Positions 9,607-17,622 of a stretch of 64,000 nucleotides of DNA are shown one piece after another. A program made the position numbers and the translations under genes. Position 1 is the first letter of the stretch, and every line of letters starts with the position of its first letter. The DNA lies in contig NZ_CP080528.1 in the NCBI RefSeq assembly GCF_024746815.1, positions 868,001 through 932,000 on the forward strand. The letters are read 5' to 3'. This DNA comes from Mesorhizobium sp. AR07. Its GTDB lineage: Bacteria; Pseudomonadota; Alphaproteobacteria; Rhizobiales; Rhizobiaceae. The notes under the pieces are model-generated. The model saw only the letters and a program-made list of their open reading frames with translations. It did no database searches and was not told where the DNA came from.

Positions 9607-9634
9607 GTCAGCTTCTCGAAAGCTCACGCTCATA
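9607..9634 (+). promoter_or_regulatory. tts box, TtsI-dependent promoter of the nopC operon
   Basis: The sequence GTCAGCTTCTCGAAAGCT followed by CACGCTCATAG fits the rhizobial tts-box consensus at every defined position. It lies 62 bp upstream of nopC and should place the five type III genes under TtsI, hence under flavonoid/NodD control. Confidence 0.92.
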
Positions 9635-9695
9635 GCTTGAGGAGATTGAGCTTGTTACGCGTCGCCGCCAATGGAAACAGATGCCGGAGTAACTG

Positions 9696-9977
9696 ATGGT
9701 CGCAGCAATTGGTAGTGGAGGTGGCAACATCGGTGTTTCCTTGGCCCAAAAGGGCCATGGACATTCGGATGGACAGCCGCATCAAGGATCCACCGGGTCT
9801 TCTGGTCAGAGCAGGCCGGTTGGCGGGAGCGAACCGGCGGATCGTCCAACCATTTCTGACCAAGCTGCAGTTCAAAGCGAGTTCGAAAGCACTCTTCGTG
9901 CGGTTGCGCTGCAAATTGCAAGCGATGCCATGGATGAAGCGGAGGATGCTATGGCAGAAACTGAAGAGGATGCCTGA
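9696..9977 (+). CDS. nopC: NopC-like secreted nodulation outer protein
   Basis: This 93-aa protein is Gly/Ser/Gln rich for its first 45 residues and then helical and acidic (STLRAVALQIASDAMDEAED), ending in acidic residues. Size, position between a tts box and nopA, and gene order match nopC of Sinorhizobium fredii and NGR234. In those, NopC is exported through the type III system and affects host infection. The identity rests largely on synteny; sequence similarity could not be scored here. Confidence 0.7.
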   Translation: MVAAIGSGGGNIGVSLAQKGHGHSDGQPHQGSTGSSGQSRPVGGSEPADRPTISDQAAVQSEFESTLRAVALQIASDAMDEAEDAMAETEEDA

Positions 9978-10047
9978 CGTCGGATGGTCCGCGTCAGGAG
10001 GTGCGTGCTGTTGGTGACGGCACAGTTTGAACAGAAAGGAAAACAAC

Positions 10048-10263
10048 ATGAGTAAAGTAGGTACTGCTACGAGTGCGGCTGGTACTGCCGCTTCAGGTGC
10101 TGTAGACGTAGCTACCAAAGCTGCTGGGGCTGCCGCGTTCCAGGCGCAACTCGCGGAGCTAACGGCGGTTAGCTTGGAGGCTACGGCTAGGAGTATCCAG
10201 CTGCGCACTCTTACGACCAACCTCAACACAATCAAGAAGGCGGCCGACGAACGCGTTCAGTAG
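10048..10263 (+). CDS. nopA: NopA, type III pilus/needle subunit
   Basis: This 71-aa, Ala/Thr-rich, mostly helical protein starts MSKVGTATSAAGTAASGAV, with an AAAGGAA ribosome site upstream. It ends in a helical segment (SLEATARSIQLRTLTTNL) and a charged tail. NopA builds the extracellular surface appendage of rhizobial type III systems. Length, composition and the order nopC-nopA-rhcD-rhcV-y4yS support the call. The frame is open upstream to 10027, but the start with the good ribosome site is 10048. Confidence 0.8.
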   Translation: MSKVGTATSAAGTAASGAVDVATKAAGAAAFQAQLAELTAVSLEATARSIQLRTLTTNLNTIKKAADERVQ

Positions 10264-10273
10264 TGTCGGAAGC

Positions 10274-10292
10274 GGGGCTCTAGAGTAGCCCC
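10274..10292 (+). terminator. Hairpin behind nopA
   Basis: GGGGCT and AGCCCC are separated by seven bases, ten bases after the nopA stop, with no T run. It may stabilise the abundant nopC-nopA mRNA or partly terminate it before rhcD. Confidence 0.4.
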
Positions 10293-10382
10293 GAACGTGC
10301 CCCCCAGGTGGCGCGATGTGGAACCAAGATGAGCCGCATGGCAATTGCCGTGCGGCTTCTCTTCTTGTTCGGGAGATCATCC

Positions 10383-11273
10383 TTGAATGACGCCGTTTCC
10401 CTTCATTTCGAAGTTCTGTCGGGGCTCTATTGCGGACTGACCGGTAAGGCGGCTCTAGAAACGGGCTTGATCGGCAGTGGCCTCGATGCGGATATAATCT
10501 TCGTCGAGCAAGGACTCGCGCCGCATCATTTTCGTATGACTCTTCTTGGCAATTCGATCGAGGTCGAGGCGCTTGCAGCCGGCCTCAGGATGGAAGACAA
10601 CAGGAATATTGCGGCAGGGGAGTGCGTTGTGGTGCCCCTTCCGGTCGTCATTCATGCAGGCGCGATGTCCATTCTCTGGTCAGTGCAGGATGCTGCGCCA
10701 GCCAGTGCGATCGGCATACCACGTCTTTCCATCTCCGTGCTTGCCTTGGTGTTACTCGGCTCTCTCGGGATGGGCGCGCTCTCGGCCATTTTCTCCTACT
10801 ACGGCAACGCTGGTGCATTGAGCGCCAATTCACCTGGTGCCGACCTTGAGTCCAAGCTGAGCAGTAACCGCGCTGACGATCAGACTAACGTGGCAGCGGC
10901 CAAAGACCTGCAACAGGAAGTCGACAAAGCGGGCCTGCTCGATATTAAGATCGGCTCCGCAAAGGGTGTTGTGACCGCTGAAGGGACCGTCACGTCTGCA
11001 TCGGTCATTGGTTGGCAGAAGGTTCAGCAGTGGTTCGATCATCGCACGAAGGGCGCTCTAACACTGGTCAATGGAGTGGTCATCAAAGAGGAGAAGGCGC
11101 CATCCGCAATCGCCGTTGAAGCTGTTTGGCGCGGGCCCCTGCCGTATGTCGTAATCGCTGGTGAGAAGTATTTTGTCGGCGCCATTTTGGATGATGGGTG
11201 GATGGTCGATCGGATCGAGGACCGTCGTGTGCTGCTCAGCCGAAATGGCCGCCTTGCTGCTCTCTCGTATTAA
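10383..11273 (+). CDS. rhcD: Type III inner-ring protein RhcD (SctD, y4yQ)
   Basis: The N-terminal 100 residues (LHFEVLSGLYCGL, DADIIFVEQGLAPHHFRMTL) resemble the cytoplasmic FHA-like domain of SctD/YscD. One membrane segment follows (ISVLALVLLGSLGMGALSAI, about residues 118-137), then a periplasmic BON-like part (VDKAGLLDIKIGSAKGVVTA, then EGTVTSASVIGWQKVQQW). That is the family order for the inner-membrane ring. I chose the TTG at 10383 because GGGAGA lies seven bases upstream and the protein then begins at the FHA domain. ATGs at 10308 and 10329 are in frame but would add a hydrophobic leader unlike the family. Confidence 0.75.
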   Translation: MNDAVSLHFEVLSGLYCGLTGKAALETGLIGSGLDADIIFVEQGLAPHHFRMTLLGNSIEVEALAAGLRMEDNRNIAAGECVVVPLPVVIHAGAMSILWSVQDAAPASAIGIPRLSISVLALVLLGSLGMGALSAIFSYYGNAGALSANSPGADLESKLSSNRADDQTNVAAAKDLQQEVDKAGLLDIKIGSAKGVVTAEGTVTSASVIGWQKVQQWFDHRTKGALTLVNGVVIKEEKAPSAIAVEAVWRGPLPYVVIAGEKYFVGAILDDGWMVDRIEDRRVLLSRNGRLAALSY

Positions 11274-11691
11274 TGATTTCCAAGTTCGCAGGCCATATTA
11301 AGGAGAACGCCATGGTCAAGCTGCCCCATCTATCCTGTTGCCTCGCTATCGTGCGGTGCGTGAAGGCATCGTCGTCCCGCGGGACGAGTTACGGCGAATT
11401 GTGCTGCTCCGGCAGAACCGGAGCAGCTTGATCAAAGGCTAGCTGCTCCGGTTGCGGCTCGCTGCCCACGGTAGTTTTCGGGATATACAGCTGCTGCGGC
11501 TTTTCGCGTATGCGTTCATCTCGAAGGTTATCAGCGGTGATGCCCTTACGGTTCTGGACAGACTGGGTACCTCCTGGCAAGCCGTCCTCGTGCCTGCCTC
11601 TCGTTCTCAAGCGCAAGCGATGCCCTCTGATGGGTCTTCGAAAGCTGCGTAGCAGCAGAGCAATTCTCAAACCATCATAGAGGGGCCTCGG
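11274..11691. other. Intergenic region inside the T3SS operon
   Basis: About 420 bp separate rhcD from rhcV, which are normally almost contiguous in related operons. No convincing gene is present. A minus-strand frame at 11389-11670 gives a 93-aa protein of unclear nature. A strong stem-loop occupies 11403-11427. Confidence 0.5.
11403..11427. repeat. Perfect 10-bp inverted repeat between rhcD and rhcV
   Basis: GCTGCTCCGG and its exact complement CCGGAGCAGC flank a five-base loop (CAGAA). A third copy, GCTGCTCCGG, follows at about 11442-11451. There is no T run, so it may be a processing site, a protein site or insertion debris rather than a classic terminator. Confidence 0.6.
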
Positions 11692-13797
11692 ATGGCCAAC
11701 GTTTTGCGTAACTTCATCGAGCGTGCGCCGGCCAACCCGGACTTAATGGTCGCGTTGATGCTGCTTCTAGCCGTAGCTATGATGGTCATGCCAATCCCGA
11801 TCATGGTGATCGACACGCTGATCGGATTCAATATGGGATTGGCCATACTGCTGCTATTGGTCGCCCTGTATGTCAGCACGCCACTCGATTTTTCGTCGTT
11901 GCCCGGCGTCATTTTGATATCCACGGTATTCCGTCTGGCGCTCACCATCGCAACGACGCGACTGATCCTGGCCGAGGGGGAGGCAGGTAGCATCATCCAC
12001 ACCTTCGGCGATTTCGTAATCTCAGGCAATATCGTCGTAGGTTTTGTCATATTTCTGGTCGTGACCATGGTGCAATTCATGGTCCTCGCGAAGGGCGCCG
12101 AACGTGTCGCAGAAGTGGCGGCGCGCTTCACGCTCGACGCTCTGCCGGGCAAGCAAATGGCGGTCGACGCAGAGTTACGCAACGGCCATATCGATGCCAA
12201 CGAATCGCGCAGGCGGCGCGCCACATTGGAGAGGGAAAGCCAACTTTATGGCGCGATGGATGGCGCGATGAAATTTGTGAAGGGCGACGCCATTGCCGGG
12301 CTGGTGGTTATCTTCATCAACATGCTGGGTGGGATTTCGATCGGCCTGCTCTCGAAGGGCATGTCGTTCGGCGAGGTGCTGCATCACTATACTCTGCTGA
12401 CGATAGGTGATGCGTTGATCTCGCAGATTCCGGCCCTGCTGCTCTCAATTACGGCGGCGACCATCGTCACTCGCGTAACTGGGGCTGCAAGTTCCAACCT
12501 TGGTACGGACATAGTCAAGCAACTCACCGCCAGTAAGCGAGCATTGCGGCTGGCGGCCTGCGTCTTGGTTGTGATGGGGTTCGTTCCTGGTTTCCCCCTG
12601 CCCGTCTTTCTGATCTTGGCCGCAGTCTTCGCCGCGGCAAGCATTGTCAAGGGTGATGTGCCGGGCGCCGGCAAGGTCGATGCTGCAACTGCAGCGCCAG
12701 TAGAGAAGGAAACCGTCCGTGCAGAGGCATGTCCGATCGCCTTCTTCCTTGCGCCGAGCCTTACGCATGCGATCGACCAAGTTGAATTACAACAGCACAT
12801 TGCACGCGTTTCGCAACTAGTCTCAGCCGATCTCGGCATTGTCGTTCCGCGCATCCCGGTCGCGGTCGACCAGCAGCTGCCCGAGTCGCAATTCAGGATA
12901 GATGTCGAGGGCGTGCCAGTCGAACAGGATTTGATTAATCCGACACAGCTCACCCTCACAGACGATCTGGCGAGCATTGAATCGAGCGGCATCCCATTTC
13001 GGCATGATCCAGAAATGGACAAAATCTGGGTCGAACAAAGCCATGCGCCGGCTCTCAATGCCGCCGGCATCGGGCATCACCGTCCCAGCGAACGCCTCGC
13101 GTTGCGTATCCATGCGACCTTGACCCGCTATGCACCGCGCTTGGTGGGCATCCAAGAAACCCGCCATTTGCTGGGTCGCATGGAGCAGGAATACGCTGAT
13201 CTGGTGAAGGAGGTGCTGCGCACCACGCCGATCCCTCGGATTGCCGATGTGCTGCGCCGCCTGCTGGATGAAGGTATCCCCATCCGCAATACCCGACTCG
13301 TCTTGGAGGCATTGGCCGAATGGAGCGAACGTGAGCAAAACGTCGCACTGCTCACGGAATACGTTCGTTCTGGCATGAAGCGGCAGATCTGTCACCGCTA
13401 TGCCACACACGGAATCGTGCCCGCCTTCGTTATCGAACGTGAGACTGAGGATTTCATGCGCAGCGCCGTTCGGGATTCGGCTGCAGGCCCATATCTCGTG
13501 TTAGAGGATCGGCAAAGCGAAGCGCTGCTGTCGCAGATGCGTCAGATCCTTTCCAGCGCAGCACCGGGTCAGACCCTCCCTGTCGTATTGACTTCAATGG
13601 ATGTCCGACGTTTCGTCCGCGGTTTTCTAAGCCGAAACGGGATCGATCTTGCTGTTCTGTCTTATCAGGACCTCGCCTCCGACTTCACGATTCAGCCCGC
13701 CGGATCGATCAAGCTCCGACTGGAACCAATATTGGAACGTCACGGAAACCGCGCAATATCGGCGTTGCCGCCAACTGACAGCCAAAGCGCTCGATGA
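11692..13797 (+). CDS. rhcV: Type III export gate protein RhcV (SctV)
   Basis: This 701-aa FHIPEP-family protein forms the nonameric export gate in the inner membrane. The N-terminal 330 residues hold about eight membrane helices (VALMLLLAVAMMVMPIPIMV, IGFNMGLAILLLLVALYV) and the family signature region around FRLALTIATTRLIL. The cytoplasmic half carries LVGIQETRHLLGRMEQEYADL and the TPIPRIADVLRRLLDEGIPI block used for chaperone-effector docking. It is full length with no disruption. It lies in the tts-box operon but after an unusually long gap. Confidence 0.96.
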   Translation: MANVLRNFIERAPANPDLMVALMLLLAVAMMVMPIPIMVIDTLIGFNMGLAILLLLVALYVSTPLDFSSLPGVILISTVFRLALTIATTRLILAEGEAGSIIHTFGDFVISGNIVVGFVIFLVVTMVQFMVLAKGAERVAEVAARFTLDALPGKQMAVDAELRNGHIDANESRRRRATLERESQLYGAMDGAMKFVKGDAIAGLVVIFINMLGGISIGLLSKGMSFGEVLHHYTLLTIGDALISQIPALLLSITAATIVTRVTGAASSNLGTDIVKQLTASKRALRLAACVLVVMGFVPGFPLPVFLILAAVFAAASIVKGDVPGAGKVDAATAAPVEKETVRAEACPIAFFLAPSLTHAIDQVELQQHIARVSQLVSADLGIVVPRIPVAVDQQLPESQFRIDVEGVPVEQDLINPTQLTLTDDLASIESSGIPFRHDPEMDKIWVEQSHAPALNAAGIGHHRPSERLALRIHATLTRYAPRLVGIQETRHLLGRMEQEYADLVKEVLRTTPIPRIADVLRRLLDEGIPIRNTRLVLEALAEWSEREQNVALLTEYVRSGMKRQICHRYATHGIVPAFVIERETEDFMRSAVRDSAAGPYLVLEDRQSEALLSQMRQILSSAAPGQTLPVVLTSMDVRRFVRGFLSRNGIDLAVLSYQDLASDFTIQPAGSIKLRLEPILERHGNRAISALPPTDSQSAR

Positions 13798-13812
13798 TAG
13801 GGAAAACCAAGC

Positions 13813-14343
13813 ATGAATTCACATGAGAATGCAGTCGCTGCGCCGTACTCAGTTCTCTTCGCAGTGCTCGCCATTCTGCCTCTCGCGGGTTGCGCTAGCT
13901 GGAATAAGCCGGGTCTTTCAGTGAAGGAGACATCGCCACCAGAGTTGCTGGGCGCCAATAACATCGATCCGGCTATGCGCGAACGCATTTGGCGCGCAGT
14001 CAGTCAGGATTCTCAAGTGCAGGCTTTGCGGGATGATCTGAAGCAGCATCCGGACAATGTCGATGCGGCAATCCGTCTTACGAAGGCCTTGCTGGCGCAG
14101 GAACGCGCGCATGAGGCGCTTCAGGTACTCGACAGCGTCTTAGTTGCCGTCCCAGGAAATTTGCGTGCATTGAATGCGAAGGGAGTTGTCTTGGATAACG
14201 AGGGGCGGCATGACGCGGCACAAGCGCTATACCGCCAAGCTCTCGAAGCAGAGCCAGAGAATCAGATGTTGCACCATAATCTCAACCTGTCGCTAGCGTT
14301 TGACGGGAAGTCCAAACGGAGTGCGTTGGCACCATCGCGATAG
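13813..14343 (+). CDS. y4yS-like TPR lipoprotein of the T3SS operon
   Basis: This 176-aa protein has a lipoprotein signal (SVLFAVLAILPLAGCAS, lipobox LAGC at about residue 29). Two to three tetratricopeptide-like helical pairs follow (DNVDAAIRLTKALLAQERAH, LRALNAKGVVLDNEGRH, AQALYRQALEAEPENQMLHH). The same kind of gene, y4yS, ends the corresponding operon in NGR234. It starts 15 bases after rhcV. Its exact role in secretion is not known. Confidence 0.8.
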   Translation: MNSHENAVAAPYSVLFAVLAILPLAGCASWNKPGLSVKETSPPELLGANNIDPAMRERIWRAVSQDSQVQALRDDLKQHPDNVDAAIRLTKALLAQERAHEALQVLDSVLVAVPGNLRALNAKGVVLDNEGRHDAAQALYRQALEAEPENQMLHHNLNLSLAFDGKSKRSALAPSR

Positions 14344-14483
14344 AGGCATAGCGGGAGCGCTGTACGCGAGCTGTGACGGCATTGGACCTACACAAGCAGA
14401 CACAGCAGGTATGTAGGCGGTGTTACGTTAACTGGCGGTCAGCTTTTGGAGCATAGGGCGACGGTATGAACGGTTCGCCCGTT

Positions 14484-14670
14484 AGCTACAATCGCCACCG
14501 CCGCCCGAGGTCATTGCTCACGCGGTCCGGCTTTATTCCGATTTCCGCTGAGCTTGGGTCTGGTTGACGAAATGCTGCTGGAGCGCGGCATTGTGGTCCC
14601 CTACGATACAATCCGTCGTTGGGTCAGGAAGTTCCGGATCGAGTACATTCGACGACCGAGCAGGCGATGA
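14484..14670 (+). pseudogene. IS6-family transposase fragment
   Basis: Three frames together give the N-terminal helix-turn-helix region of an IS6/IS26-type transposase: SYNRHRRP, then VIAHAVRLY, then FRFPLSLGLVDEMLLERGIV and RRWVRKFRIEYIRRP. At least two frameshifts and a truncation are needed, so it is a dead remnant. Confidence 0.75.
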
Positions 14671-14774
14671 TCGACAAAGTATTTGAGACGGTATTGCAGC
14701 GCGGGGCGGCGGCTCTTGCAGCGAAGCGGCAATCTGCTGCGGCGTCCCCGGCCTGGTGGTTATGCGGGGCGCAT

Positions 14775-14885
14775 CTATGATGCGACATGGCGCGGCACAA
14801 GCGCTATCTTGGCAAGCTCTCGAAACAGAGACGTTGCACTCCGGGAAGTCGAGCGGAGTGCACTGGCACGATCGCGGGCGCGGCG
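14775..14885 (+). repeat. Decayed copy of the y4yS 3' end
   Basis: The stretch with GCGGCACAAGCGCTAT, CAAGCTCTCGAA and GGAGTGC-CTGGCAC matches, in order, 14208-14343 at the end of the y4yS gene. It carries substitutions and an internal deletion. It is a broken duplicate lying 450 bp downstream of the original. Confidence 0.65.
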
Positions 14886-15540
14886 GCCATGGTCGTTCCT
14901 GATCCTGCATGCTGCGGCCGAGCCGTCGGGCACATTCCATCCCTTTGCTAGCCTCACGAGGCGTGCACGCGAGAAGCGATGGCGCTGAGGCGAGCACCGC
15001 ATGTGCTCGAGCGGGATGCCGGAACTGCACCTGATGTCGAGACGATCTCTTCCATGGCGGGGGCGCTTGTCACGTGGTGGGAGCAGGTCAGATGGGGGGC
15101 TTGAGGCCAACGAGGTGGCGGCCGTCGAGATCGGCACGCCTGTCGCCGCCGGAACCGAGATCCACCGGTTCGGTGGCGCACTCCGGGGGAGCGTATCCGG
15201 CAGCCCTGCGTGGGTCACTGTCTGGCGTGTGCGTTCCGGCAGGACTCACAGCCGACACTGTTTATGGCCCCTCTGGTTGATCAAGGCTCGCAAATTGCAA
15301 CCCTGCCATGAATTTCCACATTGCTCTGACAACTGGCGCTTTCGAGAAGTCGACGAGTCGAAGGCCGTCGAAGGCCAATGAGGGCCGCGGTGATTTGGCC
15401 CTCTGGGCGGGGGCGACTGCGGTCGAGCATCCGGACGATAGACTGACTTCGCGGGCCGCGCGGTTCAGCACAAGCGTCAGCGGCTCGCCCGATTGCACAA
15501 TTTACTCGTTGCCGTTCTCGCACCTCGCGCTCCGTGTTGT
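14886..15540. other. Non-coding stretch before the peptide export locus
   Basis: No gene is supported. Plus-strand frames at 15001-15381 and 15308-15568 have no recognisable domain, no good ribosome site and high arginine/serine content. Confidence 0.4.
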
Positions 15541-15546
15541 CGGGTT

Positions 15547-15562
15547 TGTCGCGTCCCAAACA
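15547..15562 (+). promoter_or_regulatory. NifA upstream activator site, peptide gene 1
   Basis: TGTCGCGTCCCAAACA is a perfect TGT-N10-ACA NifA site. It ends 94 bp before the -24 element at 15656, within the usual distance. The matching position in unit 2 (16038-16053) reads TGG-N10-ACA. Confidence 0.6.
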
Positions 15563-15655
15563 GGGTGATGTTTCAGTCGGCATGCCGCCGCACTCTCGGT
15601 TAAGCCATTGAGTAGACATTCGGAACGGTTGTTCTGAGGCGCTTCCTGCGCGGGT

Positions 15656-15671
15656 TGGCATGACTCTTGAG
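15656..15671 (+). promoter_or_regulatory. Sigma-54-like promoter, peptide gene 1
   Basis: TGGCATGACTCTTGAG has the -24 GG and correct spacing to TTG, but the -12 GC is GA. The nifB promoter in this window reads CGGCATAACTCTTGCG, which is very close. It lies 82 bp upstream of the ATG and is repeated exactly in unit 2. Confidence 0.5.
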
Positions 15672-15752
15672 GTTCTCATTGTGCTGCGGCACCTGCCGCG
15701 GACCGGCATCACGGATTCATCGTCCTATTTGAGCTCTAGAAAGGAGACAACA

Positions 15753-15917
15753 ATGAGGGCGGATATGTCAGCTTACGGTTTGACCGAATTATCTCCAGAA
15801 GAAGCCTCTGCAATTTCGGGAGGGCTATTCTGGGGAGTAGTTTGGGCAGCTGTTACGTTCCTAGCGTTTGTAGCTGCCACGATAGCCGAAGGGGCAGTGC
15901 GTGATAGACACGGATAG
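15753..15917 (+). CDS. Double-glycine leader peptide 1 (bacteriocin-like)
   Basis: This 54-aa precursor starts at an ATG with an AAGGAG ribosome site. The leader, MRADMSAYGLTELSPEEASA then ISGG, has the conserved pattern (LxxLSxEE, hydrophobic -4, GG at -2/-1) recognised by C39 peptidases. The predicted 30-residue product LFWGVVWAAVTFLAFVAATI plus a charged tail is a hydrophobic helix, as in class II bacteriocins and related secreted peptides. The C39 transporter genes follow in the same direction. The paralogue at 16234 has a strongly conserved leader but a diverged core. Whether it is antibacterial, a signal or host-directed cannot be read from sequence. Confidence 0.82.
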   Translation: MRADMSAYGLTELSPEEASAISGGLFWGVVWAAVTFLAFVAATIAEGAVRDRHG

Positions 15918-16035
15918 AACAATTTAAATACGCTTCATACTGTATATATCCGAAGTTCCATTTTTTCTGAAACAGACAGCTCCACCGCAGCAAGCATACT
16001 CTTGCAACGATCAGGACGATCTTTCGTAATCTATA
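15918..16035 (+). pseudogene. Remnant of hlyD 5' end in duplication unit 1
   Basis: CTGAAACAGACAGCTCCACC, then CGATCAGG and CATACT...GTAATCTATA, match the intact adaptor gene start (CTGAAATAGCCTGCTACACC, GCGATCAGG, GGTCATCTACA) with frame-breaking changes. It shows that unit 1 once joined an adaptor gene, and that tandem duplication moved peptide 1 away from it. Confidence 0.65.
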
Positions 16036-16135
16036 GTTGGCGCGTTCCAAACAAGGTGATGTTCGGTCGGCGTGCCGCCGTACCTCAGTTAAGCTTAAAC
16101 ATGCGGAACGGTTGTTCTGAGGCGCTTCGCGCGAG

Positions 16136-16151
16136 TGGCATGACTCTTGAG
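16136..16151 (+). promoter_or_regulatory. Sigma-54-like promoter, peptide gene 2
   Basis: TGGCATGACTCTTGAG, identical to the unit 1 element and 83 bp before the ATG of peptide 2. The upstream activator half is TGG instead of TGT, so NifA control may be weaker here or use the unit 1 site. Confidence 0.45.
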
Positions 16152-16233
16152 GTTCTCATTTTGCGGCGGCGCACGCCGCCGACCGGCATCACGGATTTAT
16201 CGTTTTATTTGAGCTGTAGGAAAGGAGACAACA

Positions 16234-16407
16234 ATGAAGGCGGATATGTCAGCTTATGGTGTGACCGAGATAACCCGTGAAGAAGCATCTGCAACCTCCG
16301 GAGGGTGGTTTTTTTGGCTAGTTTTGGGCGCTGTTGCTGCCGGACTCTCGGGGGCAATAATCACTGCGAGTATTTTTCTTGCAGACGCCATGAGGCATCA
16401 TAAGTAA
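16234..16407 (+). CDS. Double-glycine leader peptide 2 (bacteriocin-like)
   Basis: This 57-aa precursor has an AAAGGAG ribosome site. The leader MKADMSAYGVTEITREEASA then TSGG is nearly identical to that of peptide 1. The predicted mature part begins WFFWLVLGAVAAGLSGAIIT and ends in a polar ADAMRHHK tail. Small residues are spaced as in helix-helix interaction motifs (GAVAAGLSGA), suggestive of a two-peptide partner for peptide 1. Leader conservation with core divergence indicates selection for processing by a shared transporter. It ends 22 bases before the adaptor gene. Confidence 0.82.
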   Translation: MKADMSAYGVTEITREEASATSGGWFFWLVLGAVAAGLSGAIITASIFLADAMRHHK

Positions 16408-16429
16408 TTAGGCGATAACTAGCCAATGC

Positions 16430-17593
16430 GTGAACAATATCTTACTTCCGCCTGAAATAGCCTGCTACACCGCAGAGAGCATCCTCGCCCGGCGATCAGG
16501 GCGAGCTTTGGTCATCTACAAGGTGGTTGTGCTCTCTGTGGTTGCGGCATTGGTGTCGCTGCCACTCATCACCATATCCGTGTCTGTCCAAAGTGCCGGT
16601 ATCATTCGCCCCACCGTCGAGAAGACGCCCCTGGTCGCGCCCGTCTCCGGACGCATCTCCCGCATCCTCGCCGTTGAGAACGATCTGGTTGCCGAGCGGC
16701 AGGAGGTCCTCGCCCTGGATGATGAGGTGGTTGAGGAAAAGCTCAGGGCGCTTACAGGCGATATTCGCGTAAAGAGCGATCTTGCCCGTGACCTCGAAAC
16801 CCTAATCTCCTCCGGCACGCAAGCCAAGGACCCGATCCACCTCTTGACCGAGTCCGCTACGGCCGAGCGGGCGCATTTCCTCAACCTGCTGCGGGAGAAC
16901 CGATATGCCCGCCGTAATGCCGCCGCGGAACTCGACCGCGCTAAGCGACTGTTCTCCGCTGCTGCAGCGCCCGAAACGGCAGTTGAGGAAAGGGCTTTCG
17001 CCCTCCAGACAATTGAGGTTCAGGGTGATATTCTCGCCCGGCGCAAATCCGCCGAATGGAACCAGCAGCTCTTAGACGTTAAGCTGCGCCTCAGCGAACT
17101 CACGGCCACCTTGCATGAGCTCGAGAACGAACGGGATCTGACCCGCATTCGAGCCCCCGTATCAGGCTCTCTCGAGCAATTCTCAGGCCTCACCCCCGGC
17201 AGCTACGTCCAGGCCGGGCAAACCGTGGCTTGGGTCTCGCCGGACGCCGAACTGGTGGCGGAAATCTACGTTTCCCCCAGCGATATCGGCTTTGTGCGAC
17301 CGGGCCAGTCGGTTCGTCTGCAAGTGGATGCCTTCAACTACAATCAATGGGGTGTCATTGACGCGACAGTGCTCGACGTCGCGCAGGACTTCACTCTCCA
17401 TGACCGGAGCCCGGTCTTCAAGGTCCGCTGCGCGCTCCTTCGTAGCCGTCTCGCGCTCGAGAACGGGGTCATCGGTCACCTGAAGAAAGGCATGACCGTG
17501 ACGGCCCGCTTCCTCCTGGGGGAGCGAACTCTCCTGCAACTCCTCTACAATGAGGCCGACGGTTGGCTAAATCCGCTCCTGGCGGGCCACTGA
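16430..17593 (+). CDS. HlyD-family membrane fusion protein for peptide export
   Basis: This 387-aa periplasmic adaptor starts with GTG. It has a short cytoplasmic N-terminus and one membrane helix (VVLSVVAALVSLPLITISV, about residues 31-49). A lipoyl-type half-domain follows (PTVEKTPLVAPVSGRISRIL), then a long coiled-coil hairpin (about 90-240), the second lipoyl half (IRAPVSGSLEQFSGLTPGSY) and a beta-barrel part. It couples an inner-membrane ABC exporter to the outer membrane. The transporter start codon lies 29 bases after its stop. No outer-membrane TolC is encoded nearby, so a chromosomal one is presumably used. Confidence 0.9.
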   Translation: MNNILLPPEIACYTAESILARRSGRALVIYKVVVLSVVAALVSLPLITISVSVQSAGIIRPTVEKTPLVAPVSGRISRILAVENDLVAERQEVLALDDEVVEEKLRALTGDIRVKSDLARDLETLISSGTQAKDPIHLLTESATAERAHFLNLLRENRYARRNAAAELDRAKRLFSAAAAPETAVEERAFALQTIEVQGDILARRKSAEWNQQLLDVKLRLSELTATLHELENERDLTRIRAPVSGSLEQFSGLTPGSYVQAGQTVAWVSPDAELVAEIYVSPSDIGFVRPGQSVRLQVDAFNYNQWGVIDATVLDVAQDFTLHDRSPVFKVRCALLRSRLALENGVIGHLKKGMTVTARFLLGERTLLQLLYNEADGWLNPLLAGH

Positions 17594-17622
17594 TCCTCAT
17601 TTTCCAAACAGTCAGCGAGCCG

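Larger units (their letters stand above)
15541..16530 (+). repeat. Tandem duplication, two units of about 480-490 bp
   Basis: Unit 1 (about 15541-16035) and unit 2 (about 16036-16530) align along their length. Each has a TG(T/G)-N10-ACA element, the same TGGCATGACTCTTGAGG promoter-like block, a GC hairpin, an AAGGAGACAACAATG start and a double-glycine peptide gene, then hlyD 5' sequence. In unit 1 the hlyD part (about 15963-16034) is degenerate. In unit 2 it is the start of the intact gene (about 16447-16519). Confidence 0.85.
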
